Shown: in pieces, positions 62,401 through 64,000 of the stretch
How the letters are laid out: each line of letters starts with the position of its first letter
Numbering within the stretch: position 1 is the first letter of the stretch
DNA from: Arcuatula senhousia
Lineage: Eukaryota > Mollusca > Bivalvia > Mytilida > Mytilidae
Length of the DNA: 64,000 nt
NCBI GenBank assembly: GCA_963971305.1
Contig: OZ020313.1
Coordinates: 28,124,602 to 28,188,601, forward strand
Reading direction: 5' to 3'
Notes under the pieces: generated by a model
Told to the model about the DNA's origin: nothing
What the model saw: the letters and a program-made list of their open reading frames with translations, nothing else
The model's database searches: none
Position numbers and translations under genes: made by a program

Positions 62401-63624
62401 TGTAAGTTTCATGAAAATCCATCAAGGGGTTTAGGAGGAGTTGCGGATAAGAGATGGGTACCCCCATGTAGTTGAATGGCTAAGTCCATGTTTTGCTATG
62501 CGAAACCCCAAAAATCATTCTGATCAAATTTTAAAATGTTAGGTGCACATCTACATAATGTCACAAAGATTGTGTATAAGTTTCATGAAAATCCACCAAG
62601 GGGTTTAGGAGGAGTTGCGGATAAGAGATGGGTACCCCCATGTAGTCAATGGCTAAGTCCATGTTTTGGTATAGGAAACCCCAAAAATCATTCTGATCAA
62701 ATTCTAAAATAGTAGGTGCACATCTACATTATGTCACAAAGATTGTGTGTAAGTTTCATGAAAATCCATCGAGGGGTTTAGGAGGAGTTGCGGATAAGAG
62801 ATGGGTACCCCCATGTAGTCAAATGGCTAAGTCCATGTTTTGCTATGGGAAACCCCAAAAATCATTCTGATCAAATTTTAAAATGGTAGGTGCACATCTA
62901 CATTATGTCACAAAGATTGTGTGTAAGTTTCATGAAAATCCACCAAGGGGTTTAGGAGGAGTTGCAGATAAGAGATGGGTACCCTGAAGTGTAACGGAAG
63001 GACGGACGGAAGGACGGACGGACGGACGGAAGGACGGACACCCCTATCACTATATACCCCCCACTTTTGAAGTGGGGGGTATAAAAACAACAATAGGTGA
63101 ATTGTTCAGAACTATGCTTTGTCTCAGTTCCATATTTCAATGCAATAATATGCACCATCTGAGTGTTTATAGTCGTTACTATTGGATAAGAGAATGCAGC
63201 AACAATTTCAGACTCGTTATGTGCCATTTTTCGTTCAGCCCATGACACACCACCAGTGTAAGCTGTTTCGGGGTAACCGGTGCTAAGACCTTCGTTGAGG
63301 TTTGAACAGTGCATGTCTTGCGCCAAGATCGAGAAAGTTCTTGTCGAAATTAGGCAAGACTGTGATTTGTGTCATCCATTTATGCATGTATATCCCATAT
63401 AATTCTTTTTAAAAATTCAAAACAAGCATTAATTTTTCGTGCATGATAGGGGAAATGTTTAAGGTATAACTACATAAGATACTTTAATTCCTTCCTTCAA
63501 CTTGGTTGCATGTACAAAATATATCATACTTACTGAACTGAGATGGAGGGATAATATAAGGGATGATTCCATTTGGCCATAGCTCTATAGATGTTTCTCT
63601 GCGATTACGGGGTTTACATGTGAT
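45155..63624 (-). CDS. Astacin-EGF-C-type lectin-CUB metalloprotease, 12 exons, 5' partial
   Basis: Exons on the minus strand: 63624-63534, 61419-61293, 61044-60975, 59923-59714, 58036-57910, 56807-56676, 56153-56002, 54543-54392, 48072-47951, 47472-47363, 46998-46877, 45434-45155 (stop TGA at 45157-45155). All 11 junctions agree in phase. Domains in order: a furin-like RNRR processing site, astacin catalytic domain, one EGF-like domain, one C-type lectin-like domain spread over three exons, one CUB domain over three exons, and a Ser/Asn-rich tail of about 45 residues. Family members are secreted zinc endopeptidases made as zymogens. The signal peptide and propeptide are not in the recovered exons. 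A polyadenylation signal, AATAAA on the minus strand, is at 44996-44991. Confidence 0.92.
45528..45732 (+). repeat. GAGCACCTGAGTTCAC dispersed repeat, complete copy
   Basis: Runs from CTCTTCCGGAGCACCTGAG through CTGCCCTTTCGGACTTTTGA to CCCCATTGGTACCTCTGCTT. Best copy in the window; it lies in an astacin intron. Confidence 0.75.
45760..45950 (+). repeat. AACCCC-rich dispersed repeat
   Basis: GTGGTGAATCCAGGGTTGTT, TTGGAACCCCTTTTTTCC and TTAGGAACCCCCTTTTC. Similar blocks are common in bivalve introns (recalled, not checked). Confidence 0.4.
46330..46371 (+). ncRNA. Degenerate hammerhead motif
   Basis: CTGATGA, GAAA and the GTC triplet are kept, but stem II (GATT/GGAT) and the innermost stem I pair are broken. 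The flanks (about 46250-46410) match the family. Confidence 0.7.
47951..56153 (-). CDS. C-type lectin-like domain exons of the astacin gene
   Basis: Exon 56153-56002 encodes CPDGWQFANGQCYRIYPNIY. Exon 54543-54392 encodes DWLLKTLSEL, LWVGVKRNKNDGW and FYQWLDGQ. Exon 48072-47951 ends with LTVGSC and FRGFICVK. Together they reproduce the usual CTLD order: opening Cys pair, WVGV core, W-x-DG, closing Cys pair. Canonical EPN or QPD calcium/sugar motifs are not seen, so calcium-dependent sugar binding is doubtful. A 6.3-kb intron full of satellite DNA separates the second and third exons. Confidence 0.9.
48411..48736 (-). repeat. Partial AGCTCACC-type repeat
   Basis: Starts with AAAAGCTCACAGGGGCCTGA and CGCCCACCTG, the reverse of the element's terminal hairpin. 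It continues with sequence similar to copy B (TCCTAAAAGGAAAGGTCC, AGATCTTGATGTGCTTAA) and stops exactly where copy C begins. Confidence 0.6.
48737..53166 (+). repeat. AGCTCACC-type tandem-core repeat, copy C, with expanded 155-bp array
   Basis: Same ends as copy A: palindromic AGCTCACCTGGCC...CATGTGAGCT at about 48738, a GTC-rich simple repeat, then about 25 monomers of about 155 bp from 49.05 to 53.1 kb, then the CAGGCTCCTGGGAGCCTCTTG hairpin end. Each monomer contains TTGTCAGATGACCCC, ATAGGGGTTACGGCC, a GTTTTTGGCCTATAG segment and AAGCTGTTGCTTGCTTAAA. Sixty-one-codon frames recurring here are by-products of the array. Confidence 0.9.
53575..53770 (-). mobile_element. Fragment of the Penelope-like element 3' end
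   Basis: On the minus strand this matches the 3' untranslated part of the element at about 3600-3795, including the module with GATCGCAATGG / CCATTGCGATC ends at 53673-53767. No coding part is present. Confidence 0.75.
54009..54285 (-). mobile_element. Second Penelope-like 3' fragment, with the last RT codons
   Basis: On the minus strand it matches the end of the RT frame (the RYQPLVEKFKIELKDM region), the stop, and the 3' untranslated part down to the module at 54012-54107. It lies head-to-tail with the fragment at 53575-53770, about 240 bp apart. Confidence 0.75.
54970..55110. mobile_element. Foldback (MITE-like) element
   Basis: The left arm ACTTACTGACTGGGTATTCG continuing to ATTTTCCC pairs with the right arm GGGGAAAATAAATACC to ACCCAATCAATAAGT. 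The arms are about 45 bp with a few mismatches. Confidence 0.6.
55370..55411 (-). ncRNA. Hammerhead motif on the minus strand
   Basis: Minus-strand order: CGCCT, CTGATGA, an imperfect 13-nt stem-loop II starting GT and ending GAC, GAAA, CGCGCGTC, AGGCG. Only the stem II pairing is weakened. Flanks: about 55325-55445. Confidence 0.78.
55800..56030 (-). repeat. Tandem triplication across an exon-intron boundary
   Basis: Three units, spaced about 80-88 bp, each contain (minus strand) GGAACAGCAATCGAAAG or close variant (GGAACAGCAATCGGAAG in the 55835 unit) followed by a GTAAGT donor. The first, at 56002, is the true end of the lectin-like exon (FGTAIER). The other two, at about 55917 and 55835, repeat the last exon bases and the donor inside the intron. 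Confidence 0.8.
56676..56807 (-). CDS. EGF-like domain exon of the astacin gene
   Basis: One 132-nt exon with phase 1 on both sides, so it is a symmetrical shuffling module. It encodes DKCDSSSCRQCLNGGFLGG, then DCKCICPDGFIGYTCE, with the cysteine spacing of an EGF repeat. It joins the end of the catalytic domain (YQCS) to the lectin-like domain. Confidence 0.92.
56885..57034 (+). repeat. Three-copy 50-60-bp tandem repeat
   Basis: TTAAATATTGGTTTGCAAAA, AAATTTATCAATTC and GGGTTTC recur at about 56889, 56938 and 56990, directly before the hammerhead-bearing repeat. Confidence 0.65.
57035..57215 (+). repeat. Dispersed hammerhead-bearing repeat, best copy
   Basis: Starts near TTGATTCCCCAGTTTGGTAT, contains CATTTTCAATATTTTTGGTA just before the ribozyme, and ends with GTAGCAAAATTTATTGTCTG, GAACTTTGTTGTCATTTGTA. 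It lies in an astacin intron, antisense to the gene. Confidence 0.8.
57130..57171 (+). ncRNA. Type I hammerhead ribozyme motif, apparently intact
   Basis: Stem I CGCCT (57130-57134) pairs with AGGCG (57167-57171). Core CTGATGA (57135-57141), stem II GTCT/AGAC with loop TGAAT, core GAAA (57155-57158), minimal stem III, and cleavage triplet GTC ending at 57166. All core bases required for the hammerhead fold are present. The very short stem III is typical of the motifs described in Penelope-like elements and retrozymes, which are thought to cleave better as dimers. Confidence 0.85.
57910..63624 (-). CDS. Astacin catalytic domain exons
   Basis: Five exons encode the peptidase: RNRRETSIELWPNGIIPYII (mature N-terminus after a basic RNRR site), the RVAMNRWEEVTCIKFVPYT segment, CFSSNG to GLSPGCMD, the zinc motif HEIGHAIGLVH with following SDRD, and the Met-turn SIMHY that supplies the Tyr ligand. 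The last exon encodes TWSSNGKPVLETKD to NRAYQCS. The four cysteines of the two astacin disulfides (TCI, CFSS, GCMD, YQC) are all present. This is a complete and apparently active M12A domain. Confidence 0.94.
58037..59379. other. Part of astacin intron between catalytic exons, minor repeats only
   Basis: A C-run at about 58371-58382, a two-copy repeat (TTGCAACGTTTGGTGTCAAA / TTGCAACGTTTTTTGTCAAT at about 58680 and 58808) and an AT dinucleotide run near 59070. No exon is required by phase. Confidence 0.4.
59380..59470 (+). repeat. GTGGAATAAGTGTACGC repeat, single copy
   Basis: GATGTGGAATAAGTGTACGC, GACACAGCCCACAATTAAAC and AACCGCCAGCAGCCTTCAAC. Best preserved copy in the window. Confidence 0.65.
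59515..59612 (-). repeat. Inverted copy of the GCCTGCCCTAAGCCAGGA module
   Basis: The plus strand reads GATTCCTGGCTTAGGACAGG, GTGGCGGGGTTAAACTAG, TTTGGGCCTAACCTTCC. It is laid out like the 95-bp module of the Penelope-like 3' end (GGTTTAACCC block, then CCTG...CAGG block) but differs in sequence. Confidence 0.55.
59924..60974. other. Astacin intron, no feature seen
   Basis: AT-rich; short frames show no homology that I recognise. Confidence 0.35.
61950..63075 (+). repeat. CCCCCCAC-hairpin tandem-core repeat with 173-bp units in astacin intron 1
   Basis: Opens with GTGAGC/GCTCAC (61955-61970). Six units are marked by CACATCTACATTATGTCA or a variant at 62029, 62198, 62372, 62546, 62719 and 62892 (169-174 bp). 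Then a GGACGGAC simple repeat (about 62998-63040) and the closing hairpin TACCCCCCAC/GTGGGGGGTA at 63055-63072. Confidence 0.85.
62952..63326 (-). CDS. Coding-like segment of unknown origin in astacin intron 1
   Basis: A minus-strand frame from 63326 (MAQDMHCSNLNEGLSTGYP, AYTGGVSWAERKM, FSYPIVTTINTQMVHIIALK, SSEQFTYCC) stays open into the repeat at 63073. The first 80 codons look protein-like and are richer in G+C than their flanks. The phases of the flanking astacin exons join perfectly without it, so it is not needed in that transcript. No family recognised. It could be a captured exon, a retrocopy fragment or an alternative exon. Confidence 0.25.
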   Translation of the reverse strand: MAQDMHCSNLNEGLSTGYPETAYTGGVSWAERKMAHNESEIVAAFSYPIVTTINTQMVHIIALKYGTETKHSSEQFTYCCFYTPHFKSGGYIVIGVSVLPSVRPSFRPSFRYTSGYPSLICNSS

Positions 63625-64000
63625 CTACAATAATTGATATAATCAATGAAATTGTCAAAACGTTTCAAAAACAAAACGAAATGTTTACATGGGATGTCAA
63701 GTCATAAAAACGCAGAGACTTTCATTTTGGTTAGTAAGTGGTGGGGTTCAACGCTATTTTGACGTGCATGGATATACAGGACAGTCAGTTTTAAGGGTGG
63801 AGAAACTCAGCTATTCACAGAAAACCTCGGACCTTAGGCAGATAACTATCAAACCAAACCTTAATTACATTCAGGCACCAAAAGCGGGGCTCAAAATCAC
63901 CTGCGTTGACAAATAACTAGCTAGGGGTCGATATTGTTGTATTTACACCAGCGCCTTATACATGTACAACATACCCACACCACCACCCATGCCCAACTCT
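63625..64000. other. Window edge upstream of the first recovered astacin exon
   Basis: No propeptide or signal-peptide exon is recognisable on the minus strand. A 75-codon plus-strand frame (63689-63916) is protein-like in places but matches nothing I know. Confidence 0.35.

Noticed and set aside
63689..63916. 75-codon plus-strand frame at the window edge
   Set aside because: Starts and stops without splice or homology support; too little to call a gene.
1..64000. tRNA and rRNA genes
   Set aside because: No cloverleaf with A and B boxes or rRNA-like sequence was noticed; a tRNAscan run would be needed to exclude them fully.

Overview
The window looks like nuclear DNA from a bivalve mollusc, most likely a mussel (Mytilidae). 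It is AT-rich and intron-rich, introns are long, and interspersed repeats of mollusc type fill most of the non-coding sequence. The species is an inference; no search was run.

Three protein genes can be rebuilt exon by exon, and all splice phases agree. (1) A glutamate carboxypeptidase II / NAALADase-like M28 zinc peptidase lies on the + strand, in 17 exons from 5756 to 34149. Its N-terminal membrane-anchor exon was not found. (2) A small dual-specificity-phosphatase-like gene lies on the - strand, 44195 to 41669, in 4 exons. The P-loop arginine is replaced by lysine, so it is probably a pseudophosphatase. (3) An astacin metalloprotease lies on the - strand, 63624 to 45155, in 12 exons. Its domain order is astacin, EGF, C-type lectin, CUB, and its signal/propeptide exons lie outside the window or were not seen. 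Genes 2 and 3 are in tandem; gene 1 converges on them.

Layout. 0.37-1.25 kb: tandem-core repeat. 1.7-5.0 kb: AGCTCACC-type repeat split by a Penelope-like retroelement. 5.7-34.1 kb: peptidase gene; its 8-kb intron 10 holds a nested structure (outer inverted repeats, a GGT/ACC palindrome, and an intact-looking Tc1 transposon inside one arm of the palindrome). 35.7-41.0 kb: four tandem copies of a TCCCCG-hairpin/ATT/minisatellite element. 41.7-44.2 kb: phosphatase-like gene. 45.2-63.6 kb: astacin gene; one of its introns holds a 4.4-kb array of 155-bp monomers with higher-order periodicity.

The most striking non-coding signal is a dispersed repeat of roughly 190 bp that carries a type I hammerhead ribozyme fold (CTGATGA, 4-bp stem II, GAAA, minimal stem III, cleavage triplet, 5-bp stem I). 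Six copies are recognisable, three on each strand. One copy seems intact, one has a covarying stem I base pair, and one has lost the cleavage triplet. Several sequence-unrelated repeat families also share one plan: hairpin, simple repeat or other spacer, tandem core of about 117-175 bp (about 500 bp in one copy), terminal hairpin.
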